From contig NC_133157.1 in the NCBI RefSeq assembly GCF_040802235.1, positions 37,228,501-37,292,500 of the forward strand: a stretch of 64,000 nt of DNA. Direction: 5' to 3'. Shown here one piece after another: positions 22,604-31,699 of this stretch. The DNA comes from Manis javanica. Its lineage: Eukaryota; Chordata; Mammalia; Pholidota; Manidae. The notes under the pieces are model-generated. The model saw nothing but the letters and a program-made list of their open reading frames with translations, ran no database searches and was not told the DNA's origin. How positions within the stretch are numbered: position 1 is the stretch's first letter; each line of letters opens with the position of its first letter. Made by a program: the position numbers and the translations under genes.

Positions 22604-23053
22604 TTTGGTGCCAAAATCCTGGGAAGGAGCATGAGCGCGGGGCCTGGACCGGCCACCGGCAGCCCTGCCCCCTCCTTCCCCGACCCGGGACCTCATACTG
22701 CTCTCCACTGTGTGGACCATTTTCCGGTGAGTCCCTCAGTTTCCCCTGGTCTGTTTCCCTCCCTAACTCTGTTTCACCTGGTCCATTCAAAATTGTAGCT
22801 ATGTCCAGGGTGGGGCATCTGGCCCCTGGGCATCCAGCCCACCTTCTGCAGGCATCCGGCCCACCCCTGGCCCTGTGGTGTGGAAGTCGTCCCTAACCCA
22901 GGCCCCAGGATGTCTGTGGGCATCTGGCCCGCCCCTGGCCCTGTGGTGGGGGAGACGTCCCTCACCCAGGCTCCCAGGACATCTCCCCTGACTTGGCATG
23001 CTTGGGACACTGGGCGCTCTTCTCAGCGGGATTAGTTGGGAGGTGGCGCAGAC
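22604..23053 (+). other. Leader of provirus 1, with 68-bp tandem duplication and candidate splice donor
   Basis: GC-rich leader between the 5' LTR and the gag ATG. CCGGTGAGTC at 22725-22733 is a strong candidate donor for the spliced env message. A 68-bp unit beginning GGCATC is duplicated in tandem (22851 and 22919), with a partial third unit before it. Confidence 0.75.
22606..22623 (+). other. Primer binding site of provirus 1 (tRNA-Phe-like)
   Basis: TGGTGCCAAAATCCTGGG starts two bases after the LTR. It fits the complement of the tRNA-Phe 3' end at about 14 of 18 positions, better than the other tRNAs I could compare from memory. Confidence 0.7.
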
Positions 23054-24690
23054 ATGGGGAACCAGCCCTCAAAAGCAGAGACCCAGACCCCACTGTAGTG
23101 TCTCATTTCTAATCTACTACTCTATATTTGTCCCGGGAAGTTTGCAAATGGAAGCTGGTCTTCCTTTGTGCTCAGGCCGGGCCTCAGTATCCCTTGGACA
23201 ACCAATCTCACTGGCCCCCTGAGGGAACTTTCGATTTTGGCCTCCTCACCGACTTAACTAATCATTGCCATTGGAGCGGAAAGTGAGGTGAAATCCCATA
23301 TGTGCAGGCTTTTTGGACTCTGCGCACCCACCCAGCTTTGTGTGTTAAGTGTACTCCTTCCCAAGTTTTGTTAGTCCAGGCCTCCACTAAAGACCGCTGA
23401 TCTCTACCCCTCCTATTGCTGAGAGGCTCTTCTCTGACGGACTCAGTGGAGGATCTCGGCTACCCCCCCTTCCCGCTCCTCCAGGCCCACTGTGGGGGAC
23501 AGCAACCTTCCTCAATGTTTCTTTCCTCCATCTTGTTCCCCTTCTCTTCCAGTTTCTCCACCACCTCATTCCCTCATTCTCCTTCTCTTCCGGTTTCTCC
23601 ACCATTTTGTTCCCCTTCTCTTCCGGTTTCTCCACTACCTTGTTCTCCTTCTCTTCCAGTTTCTCCACCACCTCATTCTCCTTCTCTTCTGGTTTCTCCA
23701 CCATTTTGTTCCCCTTCTCTTCTGGTTTCTCCACCACCTTGTTTTCCTTCTCTTCTGGTTTCTCCACCATCTTGTTCCCCTTCTCTTCCAGTCATGCTGC
23801 CATCTTGCTCCACAGGTGCTGACAACACTTCAGATAAAGCAGATAAAACTCCCCCATACCCCAGTCCCCTGCCTTCAAGCTCCGCATTGATTCCCAGATT
23901 GTATCCCCCACTGCCAAGGTCAAACCTGCTGCCTTCTTACTCGCCACGGCTTTTGTCCAAATGGTCTAGCCCTCCTGTAACCCGCTCTAAGTCACAGTGG
24001 TCTCAAGCTCACGTGGTGGGTCCTCTGAGGGAGGTAGCAGGGGTTGAAGGGGTAGTGCAGGTTCACGTTCCCTTTTCCATGGCAGACTTGTCCCAAGTAG
24101 AACAGTGATTGAGGTCCTTTTCCCCCAACCCCGTAATGTTTGCTAAACAGTTTAAGTATCTCACTTGAGCTTACAAGCTCACCTGGCACGATGTACATGT
24201 AGTCCTCCAATCCACTCTAACCCTGGAAGAATATGACCGTGTCACGGTGGTGGCACAACACTGCCAATGAAGCTCATGCCACAGATGAGTGGGAACCTAT
24301 GGGCAGAGAAGCTGTTCCTCTACGGGAACCCATGTGGGATTATAATTCTCCCGAGGGTGAAGCATGCCAGGATTGCATGGCTCGCTACTTATTAGCCGGT
24401 ATGAACTGAACCACCCAAAGGCTATCAATTATGATAAGCTTAGAGAAATTACTCAGAAACCTGACAAAAACCCATTAGAATTCCTCAAGCGCCTAAAAGA
24501 AACTCTAGGAGCTTTTACTAAAATTGACCTGGCCTCAGCGTTAGGTTCCTCTCTCCTGGCCACGCATTTTATAACTCAGTCAGCTCCCGACATCAGGTGC
24601 AAGCTTAAAAAGGCTGAGGCTGGTCCCCAGACCCCTCTAGGAGACCTGATAGATATGGCATTTAAGGTTTTTCATGCCTGAGAGGCCAAG
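23054..24690 (+). pseudogene. gag pseudogene of provirus 1 (matrix, p12-like, capsid)
   Basis: Gag forms the virion shell. The ATG at 23054 begins MGNQPSK, a myristoylation-type start, but a TAG at 23096-23098 ends the frame after 14 codons. Matrix-like sequence continues beyond it (WPPEGTFDFG near 23212-23240). The frame 23416-24108 (230 codons) carries a proline/serine-rich p12-like section built of 11-residue repeats, then a capsid start with VHVPFSMADLSQ. It stops at 24106. A later open piece, 24364-24681, carries capsid C-terminal sequence (TQKPDKNPLEFLKRLKETL) and ends in TGA just before the nucleocapsid. At least three breaks, so no full Gag can be made. Confidence 0.85.
23545..23797 (+). 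repeat. 33-bp minisatellite in gag, about 8 units
   Basis: A unit like TTTCTCCACCATTTTGTTCC + CCTTCTCTTCCGG repeats head to tail, mostly exactly 33 bp, so it adds 11 codons per copy without shifting the frame. The + frame encodes Ser/Pro-rich repeats (SLPVSPP-type) in the p12-like region. Confidence 0.92.
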
Positions 24691-24714
24691 AGCAAGAGGA
24701 GGTCAGCTGCCCTA

Positions 24715-25023
24715 ATGGCAGAACAGACTCGCGCCATAACAGCTGCTCTGTGGCCGGCTTGTGGAGATTGTCGGGGTGTCCCTGAAGATCGACTCAAACC
24801 TCCAGGCCCTTGCTTTTGGTGTGGTGAAGAAGGGCACTGGGCACAGAAGTGCCCCAACCAACCACGTAGACCGACCAGACCATGCCCCAGCTGCGGTAAG
24901 CGAGGTCATTGGAAAGTAGACTGTCCACTTGGGGGTGGTCCTCCTCTGGTGGCAGAGCCCTGCGGAGGGCAGATGCCCTCGAGGGACTACCCTTCAGACC
25001 TGCTGGGCATCCTTGAAGACTGA
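24715..25023 (+). pseudogene. gag nucleocapsid of provirus 1 with two zinc knuckles
   Basis: Nucleocapsid binds viral RNA. Two intact CCHC knuckles are visible: CFWCGEEGHWAQKC (24811-24852) and CPSCGKRGHWKVDC (24883-24924), separated by a basic proline-rich linker. Simple gammaretroviruses usually have one knuckle; two occur in several ERV lineages. It lies in the same frame as the preceding capsid piece, cut off by one TGA (24679-24681). Confidence 0.9.
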
Positions 25024-25400
25024 AGATGCCTGAACTCGGACACCCCGATCACCCTCGCCGAGCCCAGGACCAAGCTGTGGGTAGCGGGTAAGCCCATCTC
25101 CTTCTTAGTGGATGGGGGAGGGGAGTGCCACCTACTCTGTTCTCCCCTCCTTTAAGGGCCTTTGAACCCTGCCAAGATCTCCATAGTTGGGGTCATGGGA
25201 ACCCTCTCCAAGCCTTTAGAGACGGGCCCGGTGGCCTGCACCTTCCAAGGTATCCCTTTTACCCATTCCTTTCTAGTCATGCCTTCCTGTCCTACCCCTC
25301 TGTTAGGACGGGATTTGCTCTATAAGTCAGGAACATCTATTTCCCTCCCACCTTTTAAATGCTTACAGGACGCCAGAAACTCCCTCATTGCTTTGGTCGG
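25024..25400 (+). pseudogene. Protease region of provirus 1
   Basis: Aspartic protease remains: KPISFLVDGGG near 25087-25119, where the family's catalytic Asp-Thr/Ser-Gly is expected, then SIVGVMGTLSKP and the closing LLGRDLL motif near 25300. Here the catalytic triplet reads Asp-Gly-Gly, so the enzyme would be expected to be inactive. A stop falls between the active-site strand and the flap segment. Confidence 0.75.
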
Positions 25401-26790
25401 CAAAGGGGAGTTAGATGACGGGGACTTGAGTCTCCCAACTTCCTGGACTGCTGTCAATCCAGTCTTGTGGGACATCTCCACCCCTGTGGTGGCAACCCAC
25501 CACACCCCAGTTTTAATACGCCTTAAAGACCCATCCTGCTTCCCCTCTCGGCCTCAATTTCCTATTTCGCAGGCTCACTGAAGGGGACTACAGCCTATTG
25601 TTAATTGTCTACTCTCGCAGGGGCTTTTAGTACCAACTAACTCTCCATGCAATACTCCGTGAAAAAGCCTTCTGGAGCGTATTGCCTCGCTCAGGACCTC
25701 CGAATAATTAACGAGGCTTTTATTCCCTTACACCCAGTAGTGCCTAACCCATACACTCTTCTGTCTCAGGTCCCTTCCAGTACCTCTCATTTTACTGTAC
25801 TAGACCTTAAAGATGCCTTTTTCACTATCCCTCTCCACTCGGACTTGCAGCCACTATTAGCCTTTACATGGGAAGACCCTGACACCTGTCGATCTAGACA
25901 ATTGACCTGGACAGTTCTACCTCAAGGTTTTAGAGATAGCCTCCATCTTTTTGGACAGGCCCTGGCAGAAGACCTCTCGCGACATTCAATAGGTGAGAGT
26001 ATTCTTCTCCAATACGTGGATGATCTTTTACTTTGCAGCCCCTCAAAGGAGGCCTCGGTCCTGGACACCACATCCCTTCTTAATTTCCTGGCAGACATAG
26101 GATACAGGGTATCCCTGGCCAAAGCACAGCTGTCTCTGCCTCAGGTTACATACCTCGGGCTAACTCGCCACCACTAAAGCCCTGACGGCGGACCGAGCAG
26201 CTGCGATTAAAGCTCTCCTGCCACCTACTTCAGGAGCTGAGATACTATCCTTTCTAGGATTAGTGGGGTTTTTCAGACACTGGGTGCCTAACTTTGCCCT
26301 TCTAGCCAGACTGCTTTATGTGGCTGCCACAGAGACTCCTACTGGGCCGCTAACTTCACCCGCCGAGGTAGCTTCTGCTTTCAATCAATTGTGGGATGCA
26401 TTGCTCTCATCCCCCCCTCCGTTAATGCTCCCTGACTTAACTAAGCCCTTTACCCTATATACATCAGAGAGGGCAGGAGTGGCAACTGGAGTGCTGGTAC
26501 AGCCAGTGGGGCCGGGGTGCCGTCCCGTTGCCTTTCTCTCCAAACAGTTGGATACCACCGCCAGGGGGTGGAAGCCTTGGCTCCAAGCCCTGGCAGCTGC
26601 GGGAAGTCCGGCCCAAGAAGCCCTGAAATTAACTCTCCAACAGTAGAGTTGGAGTAATGGTACTGTGTATTCCCCAAACTGGTTACAAGATCTTTTGAGT
26701 CATAAACCACTGGCCTCCTTGAGTCAAGAGTACAGGAATTCCACCTCCTGTTTCTTGAACATCCACAGGTAACCCTGCAAGTCTCTCCAC
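25401..26790 (+). pseudogene. pol reverse transcriptase and connection domain of provirus 1
   Basis: The reverse transcriptase copies viral RNA into DNA. The N-terminal fingers lie in one frame up to a TGA at 25579-25581; the main open piece is 25647-26177 (176 codons) with KKPSGAYCLAQDLR, VLDLKDAFFTIPL, LPQGF and the catalytic YVDD at 26013-26024. The connection domain continues at 26263-26646 (LPDLTKPFTLYTSE). Frame changes and stops separate the pieces. The catalytic motif is intact although the gene is not. Confidence 0.88.
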
Positions 26791-26807
26791 CCTTTAACCT
26801 AGCCTCT

Positions 26808-27400
26808 TTGCTTCCCATCGGTGATCAGGCAGATCAGCCCACTCATTCCTGTGTAGAGATTGTAGAGGCTCTTAGAAAACCTAGAGAGGGCCTACAAGAT
26901 GTGCCCCTCGAGGACCCTGACTTGACCTTTTTTGTAGACAGAAGCTTGGTGAAGGGGAGTGATGGGGTGCGAAGGGCGGCCTATGCAGTGGTGACTCTCT
27001 CACAGGTGATAGAAGCAAACCTACTCCTATCTGGGACCACCTCCCAGAAAGCTGAATTAGTAGCTCTTACCCGGGCATTACAGCTGGCAGCCGGGAAGAG
27101 GGCCACAATTTATACTGACTCTAAATATGCCTTCCTAATTACACACACTCATGCTGCAATTTGGAAAGAAAGGGGCTTCCTTACCACTAAGGGAACCCTG
27201 ATCATCAATGGTAGGGCTATCAGCCGCCTGCTACAGGCCCTACAGGCCCCCAAATAAGTGGCCATTGTGCATTGTAAGGGACATAAGACTAGAAACGATC
27301 CAGTAACCAGAGGTAATGCGTTGGCAGACGCCATGGCCCGCAAGTTAACATCCGGGTCTGGGCAACCCTCTGTGCTGTTTCTTTCCCCCTCTCTATTGCC
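26808..27400 (+). pseudogene. pol RNase H of provirus 1
   Basis: RNase H removes the RNA strand after reverse transcription. Seen: FFVDRSL (first Asp), SQKAELVAL (Glu), YTDSKYAF (second Asp) and, after an in-frame TAA at 27255-27257, GNALADAMA (last Asp). The four acidic positions are still present. Confidence 0.82.
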
Positions 27401-28564
27401 CAATACCCCGATGACAAACGGTGACTGCTTCTACATCAAGGGGGGACGATGGGAGATCAGGGATGGATATATCTCGGGGGATGAATTGCCCTCCCCCAAG
27501 CCCAAGGCAGAGATATCATATCCAAAATTCATCAGTTTCTACACATTGGGCTGGAAGCCATGCACCGGTTTCTCTCCCCCATATTTGCCCCTTATGGTCT
27601 CTGCAAGGCCATAGATCAGGTGCACCAAGCCTGCACTACTTGTCATTGCATCTCATCTCAAGGTGCTCTGAAGATCCGGATGGCCCTCCACCAGATGAGA
27701 GGAATAATCCCCAAACAGGACTGGCAGGTCGATTTCACCCACATGCCTAAGCATAAAAAGCTCCAGTATTTACTAGTTTGTGTTGATACCTTTTCAGGGT
27801 GGATTGAAGCCTTCCCCACCAGCCAAGAGACAGCTTCGGTAGTGGCATAGACATTGGTAGCGCATATCATCCCCCGCTTTGGCCTGCCTGCCTCGCTACA
27901 GTCGGACAACGGGCCTGCTTTCGTCTCTCGGGTCACTCAGCTAACAGCCAAGGCTCTCAATATCACCTGGAACCTCCATATACCCTACCACCCCCAATTG
28001 TCGGGTAAGGTCGAAAGGGCTAATGGTCTCTTAAAAGACCAACTAACTAAGCTGTCTCTAGAGGTAAAGCTCTCGTGGCCCGATCTTCTCCCCATCACTC
28101 TTGCTTGGCTGTGTGCTGCCCCCTGGGGACCGGCTGGACTAAGCGCATTTGAGCTGATGTATGGCAGGCCCTTCCTATTAAACACAGGCCTGCCCGCTAC
28201 CTCTCCTCCTTTGGCTTCCTACCTTCCTTTCTTTGCACTGTTGAGACATCTTCTTAGGGAACATGCAGACCAGCTCCTACCCCAACCTACGTCATCCAAC
28301 AACCCAGGAGACGTAGCAGTCCTTCAGCCAGGAGAAGAGGTACTCCTAAGAGAACTCCAGCCAAAATCTCTCCAACCCCGCTGGACAGGGCCTTATACAG
28401 TAATCCTCACTACGCCCTCAGCAGTCAAGCTGCATGGGCATTCCTCCTGGTATCACCTTTCTAGGCTCAAATGGGCACCCAGACATAATGATTGGGTGTC
28501 TTGTGAGGTGGGTCCTCTTAAGCTGCAGGTTAGTTGTGTCAAGTACAACCAGCCAGATGGATGA
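27401..28564 (+). pseudogene. pol integrase of provirus 1
   Basis: Integrase inserts viral DNA into the host chromosome. An N-terminal zinc-binding remnant (HQACTTCHC near 27622-27648) precedes the catalytic core: Asp in WQVDFTHMP (27731), Asp in LQSDNGPAF (27905) and Glu in SGKVERANG (28013), spaced D,35,E. One in-frame TAG at 27848-27850 splits the core; after it the frame stays open for 236 codons to 28564, the longest open part of pol, including the C-terminal domain (WTGPYTVILTTPSAVK). Confidence 0.88.
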
Positions 28565-28579
28565 CCCTGTAGTCTCCAG

Positions 28580-30231
28580 GCAGAGCTATTCAGCATGGAA
28601 ATTCAGGCTTAAAGCTAACCCTTCCTCATAGAACTGAGGCCCGAGAAGTAGGCACCCAAAACTGCCTGTGTGCAGGTTTTCAGGCACCGGGTCAAATACC
28701 GGTGTACACAGACATCTTAAATACCTTCTCAAACCTGATGCTATGCTTCCCTTACAACCAGACCTCTCGTACATGTACATTCCAGTCCAACATGTATGGG
28801 GGATGCCATCCTGAATTAAACACATGTAAAGTCCATGCAGTAAAAGACACGACAAAGGGAGCCAATGACAAAATGTTTACCAAAATACAAAATAGGCTAT
28901 ACATTACATTAGTGACCCATGGGACCAACACTGGAAAAAAGGAGTACAGGGCAAGCTCTACGATAGCTATCAAGCCTTTCCACAGGGCACAATCTACATC
29001 AAAAGGGAATGGACCACTGTAAATCCCACTCTCACAGAGGTCCTAAACACCCAAGTCCAGGTATCTAGTAACATTCTACAAACAGAACAGGCACTAAAAC
29101 AGAGAATTCAGTCAGACCCATACCCCCTTTCCCTACAATGGGCTACAACACCACCATCATGGGCTGGAATCATCAGGGAAACAATGCAGTTTCTTAACAC
29201 TTCACACATCCTAAAAAACACATCCAACTGCTTCCTCTGTGCTTCCCTCAATACCCCCCGGTGGCGGCAGTTCCTGTCAGTTTCTTTCAGACTATACCAG
29301 TAAATTCTCATGAGAAAGACTGCAGCCTCCTCCTAGGCAAAATACCAATGTGGAAGATGAGCCTTAAGCCTGGGACTCAACATAGACCCAGGACCACAGA
29401 GAAACAGCGCTAGAAAGCATCTTCCTCTTTGACTTGCTACCTGACCCAACGCTCCAATATCTCGAAGCTACCAATAAGAAGCCCATGCTGACGACAGGTA
29501 ACCATAGACACTCCAATCTCTCTTCAAGGGGGCGGGTTCTTCTGGTGCAATAATACGCTTACCCAATGCATCAACAGCACCACGGTAGGACCCTGCTTTT
29601 CAGTGATGCTAGTGCCCCAACTAACATTGTACAGCAAACCTGAGATAAAACAGGCACTAGACGAATGGTCTATATATCAAAACACTAGACAGAAGAGGGC
29701 AGTTTTTCTACCTGTGCTAGTGGGAGTGAGACTAGTTACTGCAGTGGCCGCGGCTGCCACAGGGGCAGGAGCGTTAGGCCATAGCTTAGTCAGCTCACAG
29801 GGTCTAGCAAGTCAATTGGCATTAGATGATAGAGTGAGCCTACCTTGGGAGAAACCTCGACCTCCCTTATCTCCCTCTAGCGACAACTTACTTCCCTTGC
29901 CCAGGTCACCCTTCAAAATCAGTGGGCCTTAGATCTGCTTACCACAGAAAAGGGCGAAACCTGTATTTCTTGCAGGAAGAATGCTGCTACTATATCAATG
30001 AGTCTGGAGTTGTAGAACAAAGCATCAAAAAACTACAAGAACTACAAAAAGACCACAAAACACGAGTACCTGAAGGTGGCCCTTATGGGTGGCTTCAGTC
30101 CCCCATAATGGCCTGGCTAATGCCTCTGCTAGGCCCCTTAATAACAGTTTGTGGTTTACTCTTAATTGCCCCCTGTGTTTTCCAGTTCCTTCAACAGCAC
30201 ATGGCAGAAATTTCACACATAAAAGTTAATC
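28580..30231 (+). pseudogene. env pseudogene of provirus 1 (surface and transmembrane subunits)
   Basis: Env mediated cell entry. The surface subunit is badly degraded; one open piece is 28702-29022. The transmembrane part is clearer: furin-type site RQKR at 29687-29698, a hydrophobic Ala/Gly/Val-rich fusion-peptide-like segment after it, LQNQWALDLLT at 29911-29943 in the position of the so-called immunosuppressive segment, a CX6CC-type cluster near 29962-29987, and a membrane anchor near 30110-30190 (WLMPLLGPLITVCGLLL). The first Cys and the CC pair are 20 nt apart, so a -1 frameshift lies inside the motif. The cytoplasmic tail is interrupted by the retroposon at 30232. Not functional. Confidence 0.85.
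30221..30231 (+). repeat. Target-site duplication of the nested retroposon, left copy
   Basis: AAAAGTTAATC directly precedes the insert. The identical 11 bp recur at 30955-30965 after its poly(A) tail. Confidence 0.88.
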
Positions 30232-30954
30232 TATATGGCTTCTCTCTCACTTACCAACTTTACATTTCCCTGTATGGCCCCGGAAGATGACTGGTCAGCC
30301 AGAGACGGGTAAGATTCCTCAAGGGAGGAAAAACCTAAGACAGGCACAGTCGCAGGGGGGCCATAAGGTGAGAAATTGGGGAACAACAGTGGTGAAGCTT
30401 AGAACCTCACCCCCCACTGTGTTGAGAGAAAGCTTCTGCATCCATGGATGTTTTATTGCCCTTGTCTAGCTCGGATGAGCACATAGTCTACAGGCACACA
30501 CCTGATCATCTACAATTGCTCTCTTACAACACTAAACTATGTTTTCTACCTTTATCTTGCATCTACCTACTATTTCAGCAGTTTATTAAAAATAAAAATA
30601 ATAATAATAATAAAGGGAGAAATGTGGGATCCACATATAAATCAAGTATAAAAATCAAACAAATATTCATATTTGAACTGATTATTTATAGTTCATAATG
30701 CGTGATCAAAACCGAAAGTTTCTGTGATGACTGCCCTTGTACTGTTCACCATGTAAGAACTTATTCACTATGTAAGAATTCGTTCACCATGTAAGAACTT
30801 GTTCATTATGCTTCAGAAGATTGGAGACTGAAGAGAACTAGGCTTGAGATGGATTAATGACTGTGCATTGAGCATTGACCCCCCTATACAGAATTTTATT
30901 GTTGTTAACAACCATTTGATCAATAAATATGAGAGATGCCCTCTCAAAAAAAAA
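30232..30954 (+). mobile_element. Poly(A)-tailed retroposon nested in env, derived from a retroviral 3' RNA end
   Basis: A 723-bp insert with AATAAA at 30922-30927, a poly(A) tail from 30946 and 11-bp direct repeats, the marks of L1-driven retrotransposition. Its content does not match provirus 1: a polypurine-tract-like AAAGGGAGAAA (30612-30622) is followed at 30623 by TGTGGGATCC, like the start of an LTR, and the poly(A) begins 19 nt after AATAAA, as at the end of R. I infer a 5'-truncated processed copy of another retrovirus's RNA (tract, U3, R). It also has an AAT microsatellite (about 30593-30613) and a 19-bp tandem repeat (30745-30810). I do not recognise the family with certainty; I believe it is a common element in this genome type. 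Confidence 0.8.
30745..30812 (+). repeat. 19-bp tandem repeat, about 3.5 copies
   Basis: Units start at 30745, 30764, 30783 and 30802 with consensus TTCACCATGTAAGAACTT(A/G). The block lies in the U3-like part of the nested retroposon. Confidence 0.9.
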
Positions 30955-30965
30955 AAAAGTTAATC

Positions 30966-31112
30966 AACTGTTGCTGCACAAGTACTCGCCTCTCCCAACT
31001 GAGCCTCCTCTGGCTGTCAACCAGCCTTAAAAGCTCCCCCCCACCAACAAGCCCCTTGTCAGCCGGAAGTAGCCAGATCGAGTCATCACCCATTAGGACC
31101 AAAAGGTTGGAA
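30966..31112 (+). other. End of env tail and pre-LTR segment of provirus 1
   Basis: Sequence of provirus 1 resumes after the nested insert and runs to the 3' LTR. It includes the remaining cytoplasmic-tail codons and a purine-leaning stretch just before 31113 (AAAAGGTTGGAA), a weak or decayed polypurine tract. Confidence 0.65.
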
Positions 31113-31531
31113 TGTAAGGCTGGAGGCACCAGGGGAAGGGGTGAGCCTGCTGGACAAGCTCAGGCCTCACCAAACAAGGCAAAGAGACCAACAGGTTCCA
31201 GTCTGACAACATTCCAGAGCCTGATCGGATAACACTCCTAACTAGAGCCCTTCCCCCAAGATAAAAGATTAGTGGTAACTTTCCAGTACCTGGCTAAAGG
31301 CCAATGAGAGACCCCCACATACCCAAGGCAAGCCAATCCTTGTGCCACTGTACACCTTTGCTCTCCCTCCCCCTGCCTTCTTTAAAAACTTGCTTCCTGC
31401 CCTGCTGGGTGTGACTTCCCCGGCCTGTGTTTCAGACTGAGGAACATCACCAGGGAATTGCGTTCAAATAAACTACCTGGCCCTTTGTTGCCTCTCTTCA
31501 CCTGCTTATTTTGGCTAGAATTTATCTTACA
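31113..31531 (+). repeat. 3' LTR of provirus 1
   Basis: 419 bp, TGTAAGG to TCTTACA, co-linear with the 5' LTR. AATAAA at 31467-31472. It is 2 bp shorter than the 5' copy because of a small deletion near 31430. Confidence 0.95.
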
Positions 31532-31536
31532 CTGAC
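31532..31536 (+). repeat. Target-site duplication of provirus 1, right copy
   Basis: CTGAC directly after the 3' LTR, identical to 22178-22182. Confidence 0.93.
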
Positions 31537-31627
31537 ATTTGAAGGAGTCACAGATTCTGAATTTGTTGTAATTCCCTCGATGCATTTCCATTCAAGTCAA
31601 TCATGGATTACTTTAGGCAGAAGTTCT

Positions 31628-31629
<2 letters not shown>

Positions 31630-31693
<64 letters not shown>
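31630..31693 (+). repeat. (GT)n microsatellite
   Basis: About 32 uninterrupted GT units, roughly 100 bp right of provirus 1. Confidence 0.97.
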
Positions 31694-31695
<2 letters not shown>

Positions 31696-31699
31696 ATCC

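Larger units (their letters stand above)
22183..31531 (+). mobile_element. Endogenous retrovirus 1: gammaretrovirus-like (class I) provirus
   Basis: A 9349-bp provirus with 5' LTR 22183-22603 and 3' LTR 31113-31531, flanked by a perfect 5-bp target duplication CTGAC (22178-22182 and 31532-31536). Order: LTR, primer binding site, leader, gag, pro, pol, env, LTR. Gag has an MGNQPSK start with a myristoylation-type Gly and two zinc knuckles; pol has YVDD and a D,35,E integrase; env has an RQKR cleavage site and a CX6CC-type cysteine cluster, the class I pattern. Every gene is broken by stops or frameshifts, so the copy is defective. By eye the LTRs differ at about 20-25 of 420 positions, an insertion of many million years. 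A younger retroposon (30232-30954) interrupts env. The tRNA-Phe-like primer site suggests an ERV-F-type lineage, but this is inference. Confidence 0.96.

Noticed and set aside
23387..23770. - strand frame with Lys/Glu-rich 11-residue repeats
   Set aside because: It is the antisense shadow of the 33-bp gag minisatellite; any 33-bp repeat stays open in several frames on both strands.
23545..23797. Possible CRISPR-like array
   Set aside because: The repeats are directly adjacent without spacers and lie inside a mammalian provirus.
30612..30960. Reading the TGTGGG segment as provirus 1's own 3' LTR
   Set aside because: It does not match the 5' LTR, it is followed by a poly(A) tail and 11-bp duplications, and a matching 3' LTR with the CTGAC duplication exists at 31113-31531.
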